DNA of 64,000 nt from Teretinema sp942493045 (GTDB taxonomy: Bacteria; Spirochaetota; Spirochaetia; Treponematales; Treponemataceae): positions 2,728,001 to 2,792,000 of the forward strand of contig OW818665.1 of NCBI GenBank assembly GCA_942493045.1. Reading direction: 5' to 3'. Both the position numbers and the translations under genes were made by a program. Below the pieces are notes generated by a model. The model saw only the letters and a program-made list of their open reading frames with translations. It was not told where the DNA came from and searched no databases. Shown piece after piece: positions 25,607 to 35,717 of the stretch. How positions within the stretch are numbered: the first letter of the stretch is position 1; the number at the start of each line of letters is the position of its first letter.

Positions 25607-26377
25607 TCAACTTGTGATTATCAGTTTCTTTGTATCACTGAATGAATGTCTTTTAAGTGCAATCACTAGTAAAACACAAATAAAGAATACTATGGTGAAA
25701 AAAGTAGGTAATGGCGATCTCAAATTTGGTGCGATAAATGGATTGAAGAGCCAATGGGCTATAAACACGAGATAAAATGATTTTGAAATAATATACAGTA
25801 ATCCAAAATATAAACCAGTTAACGTGAAAAAAATAAAATGAGGAATACTATAGTCCGGCATACCTAATCGATGTGCTAGTGCGAAAATAATGGATGATAT
25901 GAGCAGCATTATTATAACATTAACTTTTCCTTTCATATGGCCTATTAAGTAGACGCGAAAAAATAGCTCTTCTCCGGCCCCGACAGAAATATAGAAAATA
26001 ACCATAGTGAAAGACTCAATACTCAGAGAAATTTTTTTGAAAGGGAGAGTGTCATTATTAAACAATAACCAATCGAGGATATAATAAGTTGGGTAGAAAA
26101 GAAAAGTGGTAAAGATTCCGGCGATGATAAAAAAAAGATCTATTTTCTTAAAGCTCACGCCAAGTTTTGATAAATTGGCTTTGAAAACGAAAATTAAACT
26201 TGCTAAGGTGCCGAAAAATATGCCCGTATGAAGAGGATGATAAAATCGATAGGGCGTTTTAAGGAAGGATCCAGGAAGACTGATCAAAATTATGAATGCC
26301 AGTATTAGCGCAATGGTCAGCAGAAATTTCCATACTTCGCGAAAAAAACCCGCATGGCTATAAAAGAAGTTTTTCAT
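25607..26377 (-). CDS. CPBP family intramembrane glutamic protease
   Basis: 256 residues with about seven or eight membrane segments. The three motifs of the CPBP/Rce1-like (Abi) family are present in order: EELFFR (residues near 146), FALAH and HWLFN, which supply the catalytic Glu and the His residues. These proteases sit in the inner membrane; in bacteria many protect producers of peptide toxins, others act in phage defence. It is AT-rich and lies beside the broken toxin-antitoxin pair. The substrate is unknown. Confidence 0.88.
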   Translation of the reverse strand: MKNFFYSHAGFFREVWKFLLTIALILAFIILISLPGSFLKTPYRFYHPLHTGIFFGTLASLIFVFKANLSKLGVSFKKIDLFFIIAGIFTTFLFYPTYYILDWLLFNNDTLPFKKISLSIESFTMVIFYISVGAGEELFFRVYLIGHMKGKVNVIIMLLISSIIFALAHRLGMPDYSIPHFIFFTLTGLYFGLLYIISKSFYLVFIAHWLFNPFIAPNLRSPLPTFFTIVFFICVLLVIALKRHSFSDTKKLIITS

Positions 26378-26565
26378 ATATTGGCCTTTTAAATCGTAAT
26401 ACTTTCTATAAATGTTGTAAAAGTGAAAAGCTCTCTCGCTTTTATATCAGGATACCGGAAGATCGGGTAAATAGCCAGTTTATTAAATCCCCCTCCCCCC
26501 GTAAAAAAAAACACTCGTTCAACCGGGCCAACCTATGGTAAAATACTGAAAGAGGAAGAGACGAT

Positions 26566-26928
26566 ATGAACATCAAAGAGTATCGCAAGAACGGCGTTTC
26601 GGTCGTGGAGATTGATGAGGATGGCGTGATTATCAGTTCGATTCAGGATTTTCTGGATATCATTTCGGATGTCAGCGCCAAGCGCATCATCGTGAAGAAA
26701 GAAAACATCTGCGAGGATTTTTACGAGCTGGAAACCCTTTTTGCCGGGGAAATGCTGCAAAAGGCCAGTAATTACCGCCTGTATCTCGGGATTGTCGGCG
26801 ATTTTTCGGATATTACCAGCCGCGCTTTCCGGGATTTTATGTATGAATCCAACGAAACTAAGCAGATTTTGTTTAAAAGCACCGTCGAGGAAGCCGTAAA
26901 GGTATTTTGCCGTAAACATGACGACTGA
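26566..26928 (+). CDS. DUF4180 domain protein
   Basis: 120 residues. IIVKKENICEDFYELETLFA, AGEMLQKASNYRLYLGIVGD and RAFRDFMYESN match the DUF4180 family, small cytosolic proteins without a known activity, related in fold to STAS-like domains. RBS AGAGGAAGAG stands before the ATG. The last 11 bases overlap the start of the metallo-hydrolase gene, so the two are co-translated. Confidence 0.85.
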   Translation: MNIKEYRKNGVSVVEIDEDGVIISSIQDFLDIISDVSAKRIIVKKENICEDFYELETLFAGEMLQKASNYRLYLGIVGDFSDITSRAFRDFMYESNETKQILFKSTVEEAVKVFCRKHDD

Positions 26929-27829
26929 AAACTGTACCTGCGCCCGGGACAGCGCTTTTATCCGGCTGTCCGGCTCGGTCGCCCTGTACCCGGGACCGAC
27001 TAATATCGGCATTATCGAGCGGCCGGACGGGGTGCTGCTGATAGACAGCGGGAACGATAAGGAAGCCGGGCGGAAACTGCTGCGGGCCCTCGGCGAAACC
27101 GGCCGGGACTTGAAAATCATCCTGAATACCCATTCCAACGCCGATCATTGCGGGGCCAACCGCTATTTGCAGGATAAAACCGGTTGCGAAGTCTGGGCCA
27201 CCCGGGCCGAGGCCTCCTTTATGGAGACTCCGGAGCTGGAAGGCAGCTTTTTGTGGGGCGGTTTTCCGCTGGCGGAACTGGAATCCAAGTTTTTCAAGCC
27301 GCAGCGCTCCCGCGTGACGCGTATTTTGGAACCGGGGATCATTGACGGCCTGGAGCTGATCGCCCTGGACGGTCATTTTTTCGGCATGATCGGGATTAAA
27401 ACCGCCGACGGGGTCTGTTTTCTCGCTGACAGCGTCTTCGGCGAAAATATTCTGGCAAAATACCGCATCCCCTTCATTTATGACGTAAAGGCCTTTTTGG
27501 AAACCCTTGAGAAAATCCGCGCTATTGAGGCCCAGTATTTTGTGCCCAGTCACGGGCCGGTGGTTCAGGATATCAAACCGCTGCTGGACCGGAATATCGA
27601 GGCGGTGCGCGCCATTGAGGAAGCCATTCTGAGCGCTTTATCCGCCGAAAAAGACTTTGAGAGCCTGCTGGCGGACCTTGCCGGCCAGTTTTCGGTTACT
27701 CTGGACGCCAGCCAGTTTGTGTTGATCGGCAGTACGGTAAAATCGTTTTTGTCCTGGCTCTCCCGCCGCGGCCTGGTTGGCTGCCGCTTCCGGGATAACC
27801 GGATGCTCTGGCGGAAGGCGCCGGCATAG
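26918..27829 (+). CDS. metallo-beta-lactamase fold hydrolase
   Basis: 303 residues. The MBL metal-binding motif appears as THSNADHCG (HxxxDH), preceded by GVLLIDSGND and followed by LDGHFFGMIG and the SHG motif in FVPSHGP. It is a cytosolic zinc hydrolase of unknown substrate, in the broad glyoxalase II/RNase Z-like superfamily. The C-terminal 70 residues could be a small winged-helix-type extension. It starts inside the DUF4180 gene. Confidence 0.86.
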   Translation: MTTENCTCARDSAFIRLSGSVALYPGPTNIGIIERPDGVLLIDSGNDKEAGRKLLRALGETGRDLKIILNTHSNADHCGANRYLQDKTGCEVWATRAEASFMETPELEGSFLWGGFPLAELESKFFKPQRSRVTRILEPGIIDGLELIALDGHFFGMIGIKTADGVCFLADSVFGENILAKYRIPFIYDVKAFLETLEKIRAIEAQYFVPSHGPVVQDIKPLLDRNIEAVRAIEEAILSALSAEKDFESLLADLAGQFSVTLDASQFVLIGSTVKSFLSWLSRRGLVGCRFRDNRMLWRKAPA

Positions 27830-27910
27830 CGAAACTTTTTTTTATCGATAGGCTATTCCGCTAAACCGGCGTATAATCAGGTTATAAAGTAATGAAGAAG
27901 GAAGGTTGCC

Positions 27911-28375
27911 ATGACCCTGGAACTGCGACCGATCAGTATTTGCAATCTCGATGAAATCGTTGAACTATATAGGGCTATGATTCTGGAGAACAGCCGTTTT
28001 GATCCCCAATTATTAAAGGCCCCGACGGACAGCCGCGCCCTGCGCAATATGCTGCAGTTCAGCTTCGATATTGAAAACGCCATCTTTTTTATGGCATCAG
28101 CTTATGGTAAGGCAGTCGGTTTTATCGACAGCACCCGCTTTATCCAGGAAGGCGGCGACGCCTGGTATATCAAGGGCCTGTATTTAAGCGCGCCTTTCCG
28201 CGAACCTCGTAATTATGTATCGATGATTTACCGGGTAGAGAAAGACGCCTCTGAAAAGGGAGTCCGCAAGATGATCTCCCGGGCGATGCTGCCGGATACA
28301 AATTACGGTCAGATATGGGAAATGGCCGGCTATAGTCCGGATGACGGTAAATGGCTCAAAACACTTAATCAATAA
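27911..28375 (+). CDS. GNAT family N-acetyltransferase
   Basis: 154 residues. Order and length fit the GNAT fold: an N-terminal helix pair, GKAVGFIDSTRF as strands 2 and 3, WYIKGLYLSAPFRE as strand 4 with the acyl-CoA-binding loop, and a C-terminal WEMAGYSPD strand. It would transfer an acyl group from acyl-CoA to an amine. The substrate cannot be deduced. AAGGAAGG lies five bases before the ATG. Confidence 0.75.
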   Translation: MTLELRPISICNLDEIVELYRAMILENSRFDPQLLKAPTDSRALRNMLQFSFDIENAIFFMASAYGKAVGFIDSTRFIQEGGDAWYIKGLYLSAPFREPRNYVSMIYRVEKDASEKGVRKMISRAMLPDTNYGQIWEMAGYSPDDGKWLKTLNQ

Positions 28376-28389
28376 ATGAGGGGTAAAAA

Positions 28390-29052
28390 ATGTTCTCGGA
28401 CCGCAACACCAGTTTAATTATGTCCTATAAGGCGCTGCGCCGCCTGATCGGCCTTTTGGGTATGGCCCTGCCGGTGGTCTGTGTGCTGGGAGGTATGCTG
28501 TTTGCCGGCAGCGGACCGCAGGAGTCGGTCAGTTACTACTATCACACCAATATGCGGGACTGGTTTATCGGCCTGATGTTCGTGGCCAGCATGTTCATGC
28601 TGACCTATAAGGGACCGAAAAAGATCGATGATCTGGTAACCTCGGCCAGCGGTATCTGCGGCCTCGGTTTGGCTGTTTTCCCCTGTGTCGATAAGGCCAA
28701 CCCTGATCTGTATGTCGGTATTTTTCAACTGGGCGGAAAGGTTTCCGACCGGATACATATTGCCTTCGCGGCTCTGTTCTTTATTTTATTAGCCTGTAAT
28801 TCTTTTTTCCTGTTTACCAAGAGTAAATACGCTCCTGAAGACCGTACCATTGGAAAAAATCAGCGCAATGTCCTGTATCGGGCCTGCGGCGTAATCATTT
28901 TTATTTCGCTGATTCTGTTGCTGATTCTGTCAAATACCGTCGATCCGGCCGAATTGTCGCGTTCTTTGTTGATATTGCTCCTTGAATCGATTATGCTTTT
29001 TGCATTCGGTCTTTCCTGGCTGGTTAAGGGAGAGACACTCTTCAGGGACTAA
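28390..29052 (+). CDS. six-helix membrane protein (DUF998-like)
   Basis: 220 residues with about six membrane segments. The loop VSYYYHTNMRDWFIGLMF is conserved in a family of unknown bacterial membrane proteins that I recall as DUF998-like. No catalytic motif is visible. It follows the acetyltransferase gene by 14 bases and precedes a cyclase-domain gene by nine, so it could sense or signal at the membrane together with that gene; this is conjecture. Confidence 0.65.
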   Translation: MFSDRNTSLIMSYKALRRLIGLLGMALPVVCVLGGMLFAGSGPQESVSYYYHTNMRDWFIGLMFVASMFMLTYKGPKKIDDLVTSASGICGLGLAVFPCVDKANPDLYVGIFQLGGKVSDRIHIAFAALFFILLACNSFFLFTKSKYAPEDRTIGKNQRNVLYRACGVIIFISLILLLILSNTVDPAELSRSLLILLLESIMLFAFGLSWLVKGETLFRD

Positions 29053-29061
29053 TGGGGACTT

Positions 29062-29964
29062 ATGCTTGTTTCACTGACAAACCGGATGATCGTAGTGGAA
29101 GACCCGGCCACCGGAGCGCGCAATACCGTTTTATTGTCCTTTGAGGAAGACGGCGCTCTGGTAATTGCCGACGCCGATTCCGAACTGCCGCAGTTTATTA
29201 CCAGGGTGCCGCTGAACTGTTTCCCGACAGATGACGTTATCTGCGCGGCCGTAACCGGTGCCCTCGGGGGCGGAAAGCGGCAGCTGGTCGGCGCCCTGGA
29301 CCGCAGCCTGGAGCTGGACTCCTCGGCCCTTTCCGGCCTGAAAAAAATGCCGGTGGATATTTTTGACAACGTCTATCTCGATGAGGTTAAAAACGATGCC
29401 CTGGTGCTATGCGTGGACATCCGCAGCTTCAGCAAATTCCTGTGCGACAATCCCGAGGACGCGGTCTTCAAGCTGATTAAAGATTTTACCTCGAACCTGT
29501 TGTCCTGCATTAATCAGTTCGCCTATGGCTGTTCCTATTACAAGCTGATGGGCGACGGCGCTATCATAATCTGGGACACCACCGACGCGACGACCGTTAC
29601 CGAGGGTTTGATGGTTTTTGATACCTATGTTGAATTTCTCAACGAAGAATTATTCCGGAATTATCCCGATCTCGGCCTGGGCGGAGCGCTGGTGACCGGT
29701 AAGGTTTTCAAATACGAAATTTCCGCGGAAGCCTCGCAGCTCAAGTACCGCGATTATGTCGGCTACGGCATAAATCTGGCCTGCCGGCTGCAGGCCCTGG
29801 CCCAGCGCAACGAGCTGGTAATCAACCACCGGCTGGCTGACACTACCCTGGTTCCCTACCGCGCTTCCTGCGCCGTGGACTACGTGCGCAGCCTGCATCT
29901 TCTGAAAGGCCTGAAGGATGAAGACTGCGGCGAGGTTCTTTTTTACTCGCCAAACGCTACTTGA
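29062..29964 (+). CDS. soluble class III nucleotide cyclase-domain protein
   Basis: 300 residues, no membrane segment. An unassigned N-terminal domain of about 110 residues is followed by a class III cyclase domain: LCVDIRSFSKF (first metal Asp), YKLMGDGAIIIW (second metal Asp) and YRDYVGYGINLACRL (transition-state Asn and Arg). All key positions seem kept, although the domain is divergent, so it may be active. Product cAMP or cGMP is uncertain. Its end overlaps by eight bases the end of the convergent cyclase gene. Confidence 0.78.
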   Translation: MLVSLTNRMIVVEDPATGARNTVLLSFEEDGALVIADADSELPQFITRVPLNCFPTDDVICAAVTGALGGGKRQLVGALDRSLELDSSALSGLKKMPVDIFDNVYLDEVKNDALVLCVDIRSFSKFLCDNPEDAVFKLIKDFTSNLLSCINQFAYGCSYYKLMGDGAIIIWDTTDATTVTEGLMVFDTYVEFLNEELFRNYPDLGLGGALVTGKVFKYEISAEASQLKYRDYVGYGINLACRLQALAQRNELVINHRLADTTLVPYRASCAVDYVRSLHLLKGLKDEDCGEVLFYSPNAT

Positions 29965-32218
29965 CCAGCATGCGGAAGACTCCGTCCCAATTATCCGGCG
30001 GCGGCTTGATGGCAAAGTGGGTAATACGCTGCAAGAAAACCCGGGCGGGCTCATCATTATAAACTTTGGCGCACTCCCTGAAGGCCTCTTTTGCGCTCTC
30101 CCAGTCGCGTTTACGATAGGCGGCTAAACCTTTTTCAAATAATTTTGCTTTTTTCCGGTCTTCTTTACCGGCCTGCTCGGCGGTTTCCAGAATTTCATAA
30201 ATGCGCACCGGATTCTGTTTACCCTTAACGGTAATGGCGTCGATCTCGCGGCACAGGAACTGCTCTTTGACGCGGCTGTATACCGCTTCGGAGACCAGGG
30301 ACTGGGTGCCGTAAGCCTTGTTGGTGCCTTCCAGCCGGGCGGCCAGATTGACGGTGTCGCCGATCGAGGTAAAGTCCATCCTCTCCCGGGCCCCGACCGA
30401 GCCGAAGACGACGTTGCCGGTATTAATGCCGATGCCGATCGAGATTACCGGCAAGCCTTCTTTTTCGCGGCGCTCTTTTTCGGCGGCCATGGCCTTGCAT
30501 ATCTGCATCGCCGCCCGGCAGGCGTTCTGTTCTTTATCCGGTCCCTCAAAAAAGGCCATCACCTCGTCGCCTGCGAATTTGTCGATATCGCCCTTGTTGT
30601 TCAGGATTATCTCGGTTTCCAGATCCAGGTACTGGTTCAGTATTTCCACGACCTGATCCGGGGCCAGGCCCTCGCAGAGCGTAGTAAAGCCGCGGATATC
30701 GGTAAAGATAAAGGTCAGTTCCTTCTGGGTGCTGGAGGCCATGCCTTTTTGGGCTTGCTTGAGCGTGGACGCCGAGATGTAGGGGATAATTCCGCGGATA
30801 ACCGTGACCATCTCGTTGATTTCCGTAGAAAGGGATTTAATCTCGTCCCGGCTGCTGACGCAGTCGTTATAGATCAGCGAGGTCGCCGATACCCGGCTGT
30901 CGCCGCGGATCATGGTCGAGAGGATGTCCGAAATTTTGCGGACATTCATGCGCAGGAACAGCAGCGGATTGACGATATAATTTCCGACCAGATAGGTCAG
31001 GATAATCGAAAGGTAGATAAAGAAGGCGGTGATGATGATTACCATGTTGCGGGTGCGGAAGAAGCTTTTCATGATTACTTCTTCGTCGAATTCAAGCACC
31101 GCGAAGCCGAGCAGCCGTTCCCGCCGCACGCGCTCGCTGCCCTGATGGGAGGTTTCGTTGATCACTACCGGCGTGATATAGGAGATCGTGTGTTTTTCGG
31201 TATCTTCCAGGCTGATTACGGAGCGGGTGGCGCTGTAAATGGAAATATACCGGGAGACGGTAGTGCCGGCCAGACTGTCAATAACCGGGTATTGTCTGTC
31301 CGGCGCGAGGGTGGAGTACTCGGCGCGGAAGGGCGGGTAGCTTTCCAGGGCGGAATCCAGATACAGCTCACTGCGGCGCTCGGTATAGATGGTTAGATGG
31401 CGGTATGAAAAGGTGGCCTTGCTGTTTAACTCTCTTTGGCGGTTAAAATATTCGAACAGGGCGATATTGTCCCCGAGGTTAACCCGGTAGCTGGCCGCGG
31501 CCTGCTGAACCTGGTTGGCGGCGCCGTCAGCTACGGCCTCCAGTATGGAGCTGCGATAATTGTTCAGCAGGATAATGCTGAGAGTCAGCAGAATGACCGA
31601 GATGATTCCGATAAAGGCTAAAAACAGTTTGGTGCGGATGCGAAACAGCACTTCGACCACGGAGCGGTTGCGCTTTCCGTTTGGGAGTTTTTTTTGTTCC
31701 CCCCGGCCCAGTTTAAATTCGCGGTACTCCCGGTATACCGGATTGCTGAAATTGAGTGACCGGAAAAAAATAATCAGGGAGATGATGTGCAGCAGGGCAA
31801 TCACCGGCGCGGTGATATAAAGCAGTTCCGGCAACTGGCTGAACCAGCGCCCGGAATCCGCGAAGTACAGTACCGGCAGCACCGTAAAGAAGACCGCGGA
31901 CGCGGACACAATAATACGCAGCAGGGCCGGTACAATTCCGGTGGTCGCGCCGAAGCGGCCGAGGTGCCTGAGCAGCAGCGGGGCAAAACAGCGCAGCAGG
32001 CCGTAAAGGGGAATAATATAAATCAGGTAAACCAGGACGGAAAGCGCTGACTGCGGATAGAGCTCCTGGAAGAAAGGCGCGAATTCGAAGGGGCGCAGAA
32101 TCCGCGCCGGAATATCCGGAGCGAGCGGCCCGACGCTGAGCGGCAGGAAAAACCAGGCGATGGCCGCCGCGCCCGACAGCACATCCAGTATCCGGTAGAT
32201 CAGTTTTTTTATGTTCAT
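29957..32218 (-). CDS. membrane adenylate cyclase with HAMP linker
   Basis: 753 residues. Order: several N-terminal membrane helices (residues 1-165), a further membrane segment near 200, a periplasmic sensor of about 190 residues, a membrane helix (IIITAFFIYLSIILTYL), a HAMP-like linker, and the cyclase domain: FTDIRGFTTL, GDIDKFAGDEVMAFF and MDFTSIGDTVNLAARLE. Both metal Asp, the adenine-selecting Lys and Asp, and the Asn/Arg pair are present, so ATP is the likely substrate. The C-terminal 70 residues contain one TPR-like motif. It makes cAMP in response to an unknown periplasmic signal. The next gene downstream of its promoter side is the TPR lipoprotein, 12 bases away. Confidence 0.9.
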   Translation of the reverse strand: MNIKKLIYRILDVLSGAAAIAWFFLPLSVGPLAPDIPARILRPFEFAPFFQELYPQSALSVLVYLIYIIPLYGLLRCFAPLLLRHLGRFGATTGIVPALLRIIVSASAVFFTVLPVLYFADSGRWFSQLPELLYITAPVIALLHIISLIIFFRSLNFSNPVYREYREFKLGRGEQKKLPNGKRNRSVVEVLFRIRTKLFLAFIGIISVILLTLSIILLNNYRSSILEAVADGAANQVQQAAASYRVNLGDNIALFEYFNRQRELNSKATFSYRHLTIYTERRSELYLDSALESYPPFRAEYSTLAPDRQYPVIDSLAGTTVSRYISIYSATRSVISLEDTEKHTISYITPVVINETSHQGSERVRRERLLGFAVLEFDEEVIMKSFFRTRNMVIIITAFFIYLSIILTYLVGNYIVNPLLFLRMNVRKISDILSTMIRGDSRVSATSLIYNDCVSSRDEIKSLSTEINEMVTVIRGIIPYISASTLKQAQKGMASSTQKELTFIFTDIRGFTTLCEGLAPDQVVEILNQYLDLETEIILNNKGDIDKFAGDEVMAFFEGPDKEQNACRAAMQICKAMAAEKERREKEGLPVISIGIGINTGNVVFGSVGARERMDFTSIGDTVNLAARLEGTNKAYGTQSLVSEAVYSRVKEQFLCREIDAITVKGKQNPVRIYEILETAEQAGKEDRKKAKLFEKGLAAYRKRDWESAKEAFRECAKVYNDEPARVFLQRITHFAIKPPPDNWDGVFRMLVK

Positions 32219-32230
32219 AGTATCGCTCCG

Positions 32231-33502
32231 TTAATCATGACCGGTCAGTGCCCGGATTTTGGTGTTGGCGCGATCCAGATAGGATTGGGCCTGCTCGTAG
32301 TCGGCGTTGATACGCACGACGACGCGGAATCTGCGCCGGGCTTCTTCATAATCCTCATCGTTATACAGCGCGACTCCCTCGCGGTAAATGACATTGATTT
32401 TTTCGACAATGGCTGCCTGTTTGGCGAGCAGCCGGTTTTTATTGGCTTGAACGCGCAGTCGCGGCAGGTTGGCTTCAATGACGTCCCAGGCGCCGCCGAG
32501 ATCGCCGCGTTCCATCAAAGAGTCGACTGATGACACAATATCGTTTATTTCGGCGTCGTAGTCCCGGATGGAGGCGGCCGCGCTGATGCGGGTTTTCAGG
32601 CTGACAGCGGCGGTGGTGCGTTCAATAGCCAGCGCCAGATTGATTTTTTCGGCAGCCAGCTGGTAGCGTTTGGCTTGCAGCAAAGACGCGGCCCAGCGGT
32701 AGTAGAGGTCGTACTTGAGGCGCTCGATCTCGGTATTAGGCTCTTGAATCATCGGTGTCAGGGTTCGTTCGGCTCTCAGTACCTCTGTTTCGGATTCCGC
32801 GAAGCGGCTGGCGGCCAGTTTTTCGCGGGCGCTGTCAATGTCGCGCTGAGCCAGAGTGGCAACATGGCTATCGATAGTTCGCCGGCTGCTTTTGGCGGTG
32901 CTGTTGTTCGGATCAATGGCCTCCAGCTCCGTGAGCGTAGTGGCGATCCGACCGAGCAGACGGTTCAGGTTTTGCGGATTCCTTTCGGCTAAAATAGGCG
33001 GTATTTGGGCGGTGATGGCGGTTTCCCGGGCCTGAATTACCGCGTTGCGGGTGCCGCGGGTCTTAAATTTAAGGGAGATCAGGCCGGCGTGCAGGGTGCG
33101 TAAATCGGCGGCCTGCTTCACGGCCAGTACCATTTGATAGTCCTCGCGGTCGGTGCGGTTGGCCTTGGCCTGCAAGTCCCGCGCTTTTTTAAGATAGGCT
33201 TCAAAACGGACGTCTTTGAAGGTTTCCAGTTCTTTCAGGTACTGCGCGGCCCGCTGATGCATGGGGTCGAGTTTGAGGGCATCCGAGAAAAAGGTGCGGA
33301 TGCGGCCAATCTCCCGTAAATTATTATTTTCCATCAGTTCCTGATTATAAAGCGATAAGCCTTCTTTAAAAAGACGTTCGGCTTTTTCCTGGGGAGTAAT
33401 CTGCTTGAGCACAAAGGTATTGGCCCGGAAAGTGGTGCAGGACAGTATAAGAAAACTGGTAAGGGCCAGCAGCGCGCGCAGCGCGACGGTCGACTTTTTC
33501 AT
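32231..33502 (-). CDS. TPR-repeat lipoprotein
   Basis: 423 residues starting at MKKSTVALRALLALTSFLIL with the lipobox SCT. The start at 33502 is chosen over a longer frame because GGAG stands just before it and it gives a proper signal peptide. The rest is all helical, with tetratricopeptide-like repeats at the N-terminal end (KAERLFKEGLSLYNQEL) and the C-terminal end (YEEARRRFRVVVRINADYEQA). It is a periplasmic scaffold of unknown partner. The close spacing to the cyclase gene suggests that it takes part in signal input. Confidence 0.82.
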   Translation of the reverse strand: MKKSTVALRALLALTSFLILSCTTFRANTFVLKQITPQEKAERLFKEGLSLYNQELMENNNLREIGRIRTFFSDALKLDPMHQRAAQYLKELETFKDVRFEAYLKKARDLQAKANRTDREDYQMVLAVKQAADLRTLHAGLISLKFKTRGTRNAVIQARETAITAQIPPILAERNPQNLNRLLGRIATTLTELEAIDPNNSTAKSSRRTIDSHVATLAQRDIDSAREKLAASRFAESETEVLRAERTLTPMIQEPNTEIERLKYDLYYRWAASLLQAKRYQLAAEKINLALAIERTTAAVSLKTRISAAASIRDYDAEINDIVSSVDSLMERGDLGGAWDVIEANLPRLRVQANKNRLLAKQAAIVEKINVIYREGVALYNDEDYEEARRRFRVVVRINADYEQAQSYLDRANTKIRALTGHD

Positions 33503-33620
33503 GTGGTACTCCGTATTTTCAGTGTAAAGCATCGCGCGCCGTGATTCAATGAGCGGGCAGGGCAAAATGGACAATTTGGATGGATGTAACTATATGAAAC
33601 TATTCGCGAGCCAGGGTAGT

Positions 33621-35585
33621 TCAGTCCAGGCTGCGCAGTTCTTCCGGCTCCTCGGTGTCGGTGTCGGCGACGGCGTAGACGGTTACGGTTTTGGCCCGGC
33701 CTTTGACCTTTTCATGACCGATGTGCTGCAGCGGGAAAGCGTCCGGTAGCGAGAGGTTCTCAACGGTTTCGGAGGAAAGCAGAATATCGGTTTTTTGAGT
33801 CTTGGTCAGCTGCTCAAGGCGGCTGGCGGTGTTGACGGTGTCCGAGATAACCGTGGAATCCATGCGCTGGTTCTCGCCGATGGTACCGAGCATCAACTTT
33901 CCATAATGAATGCCGATGCCGAAACGTACCGGTTCGGCCAGGGTGCGGTGTTCAGTGTTGAATTTTCTGAGCATCCGGCGCATGGCCACCGCGGCGTTCA
34001 GGGCGTTGTCGCTTTTTCCCGGGAACAGGGCCATGAAGCCGTCTCCCAGATACTTGTCGATAAAGCCGCCGTTCTGCCGTACCAGCGGGCCGAATTTCTC
34101 GAGGAAGGAGTTGATGAACAGGAAGTTTTCACTCGGGGTCATCGCTTCGGATAAGGTGGTAAAATCCCGGATATCCAAAAAGAATACCGACATGTGCTGT
34201 TCGGAGAAATCCCCGAGATTGACGTCGATGATGCTTTTTTTGTCCAAATAGCCGAGTACTTCGTGCGGAATAAAGCGCTCCAGCGAATGGTTCAGGGTCT
34301 GCAGCTCCAGCGCATAGCGTTCCACGATCTGGAACAGGCGCGAGAAGCGCAGCGAAAGAAAGAAACTCTGCGAAAAGGTAAAGAAGAACAGCCCGAGCGA
34401 GGACATATAAAAGCTTTCGATGATGCCGTTGGAAAGCAGTACGTCATTGATGACCGTAAAAATCAGAATCAGTATGCCGCCCATGATGGTCAGGGCGCCT
34501 TCTTCCCGGTGGTACAGGGCGCGGATCAGGGAAGCGAAAATATACAGGGCCGAGATCAGCAGGAAGTACTCAAAAGAAGAGAGCAGCCGGTGATGTAGCA
34601 TGGCCGGCGTGGTTATTTCAAGCAAGGCCCACAAACCGCTGACGGCAATTACTACGCGGATCGCCAGTCGGTGTATCTGGCGGGGGAAGAGCTGGCCGAA
34701 AAAGAGAAAAAACAGCGGCAGGGTCAGATGCGCCGAAAGGTGCTCGACGATAAAGGCCAGCTGCCAGCCGCCCGGAGTTTCCGGGAAAAGACCGATCAGG
34801 ATACGCTCGCCCATCATCAGGTTGCGGATGGACATCATCAGGCAGATCAGGCCGAACAGCAGGGTGCTTTTATCCTTGCGCCTCAATAAGAAAAGAGCCA
34901 GGTGATACAGACCCATGAAAATCATGGCGCCGCTGGTCAGGGCGGTGAAAATGATGTCGTTGTTGCGTTTGGCGGTGATAGCCGTATTGGTGCCGAGCAG
35001 GGGACTGTCCCAGGTGCCGGTGTAGGGCGTGGCAAAGTTGGCGATCTGCAGAATCAATAAAACCTCTCCGTCCGCCGCGCTGAAGGGGATGACCTTCAGC
35101 CCGTTGCGGGGGACAGTCAGTTCGGCCGTTTCACCGACTTTCCCGATGCGGGCTACTTCCTGCCCGTTGATGATCAGGGCGCAGGCGGTATGGGCATTGG
35201 GCAGGCGGATGGCCCATTCGGTATTTCCCGGCGGGAGCCGCAGTTTCAAAGCCAGTGTGCCGGTATGCGCCAGGCGGGCGGCGTCTTCGAATAAGCCGAG
35301 CTTGGACCAGTGCCCGGGAACGGACATAGACCCGGAATTGCCTTCCGCGATGCTTTGCCGAACCTCGGCGTCGCTAAGCAGCCGCTCCGGCCAGAAATGC
35401 CAGTTGCCGTCCAGCCGGAGGATTGTGTTTCCCGAGAAATCCGCGTTCTGTAGATCGGCCGTCCGTGAAAAACCGCTTTCGGAAAGGCGTTGTTCCGGGG
35501 CGCAGGAAATCAGCGCGGCCGACAGGGCCGCAATGGCGCACAGGGCCAGTATGCGGCGGACATTATTCGGGGGGAAGGGGCTCAT
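33621..35585 (-). CDS. 7TMR-DISM sensor with class III adenylate cyclase
   Basis: 654 residues. After a signal segment with SCA there is a jelly-roll extracellular domain (LDGNWHFWPERLL, PGHWSKLG, 7TMR-DISMED2-type), seven membrane helices (about residues 205-395), a short coiled linker, then the cyclase domain: FFLDIRDFTTL, FIDKYLGDGFMALF and RMDSTVISDTVNTASRLE. Metal Asp residues, Lys and Asn/Arg are present. 7TMR-DISM domains bind carbohydrates or similar ligands outside the cell and pass the signal to the catalytic domain. This type is frequent in spirochaetes. Confidence 0.9.
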   Translation of the reverse strand: MSPFPPNNVRRILALCAIAALSAALISCAPEQRLSESGFSRTADLQNADFSGNTILRLDGNWHFWPERLLSDAEVRQSIAEGNSGSMSVPGHWSKLGLFEDAARLAHTGTLALKLRLPPGNTEWAIRLPNAHTACALIINGQEVARIGKVGETAELTVPRNGLKVIPFSAADGEVLLILQIANFATPYTGTWDSPLLGTNTAITAKRNNDIIFTALTSGAMIFMGLYHLALFLLRRKDKSTLLFGLICLMMSIRNLMMGERILIGLFPETPGGWQLAFIVEHLSAHLTLPLFFLFFGQLFPRQIHRLAIRVVIAVSGLWALLEITTPAMLHHRLLSSFEYFLLISALYIFASLIRALYHREEGALTIMGGILILIFTVINDVLLSNGIIESFYMSSLGLFFFTFSQSFFLSLRFSRLFQIVERYALELQTLNHSLERFIPHEVLGYLDKKSIIDVNLGDFSEQHMSVFFLDIRDFTTLSEAMTPSENFLFINSFLEKFGPLVRQNGGFIDKYLGDGFMALFPGKSDNALNAAVAMRRMLRKFNTEHRTLAEPVRFGIGIHYGKLMLGTIGENQRMDSTVISDTVNTASRLEQLTKTQKTDILLSSETVENLSLPDAFPLQHIGHEKVKGRAKTVTVYAVADTDTEEPEELRSLD

Positions 35586-35664
35586 TGGCGCAGTGTAACA
35601 CCGGATGGCGGGGATGGTAAATATCCGTATGCCGGGATTCGCGGGGCCGAAGGAACGCTATCCC

Positions 35665-35693
35665 TTGAAAAAGGCCGCTTTTCCGGCTAGAAT
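35665..35693 (+). promoter_or_regulatory. sigma-70 promoter of proS
   Basis: TTGAAA (35665-35670), 17-nt spacer, TAGAAT (35688-35693). Transcription should begin near 35700, and GAGAGG precedes the proS ATG. Confidence 0.7.
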
Positions 35694-35717
35694 CGGCGCA
35701 ACGAGAGGTAATATTGT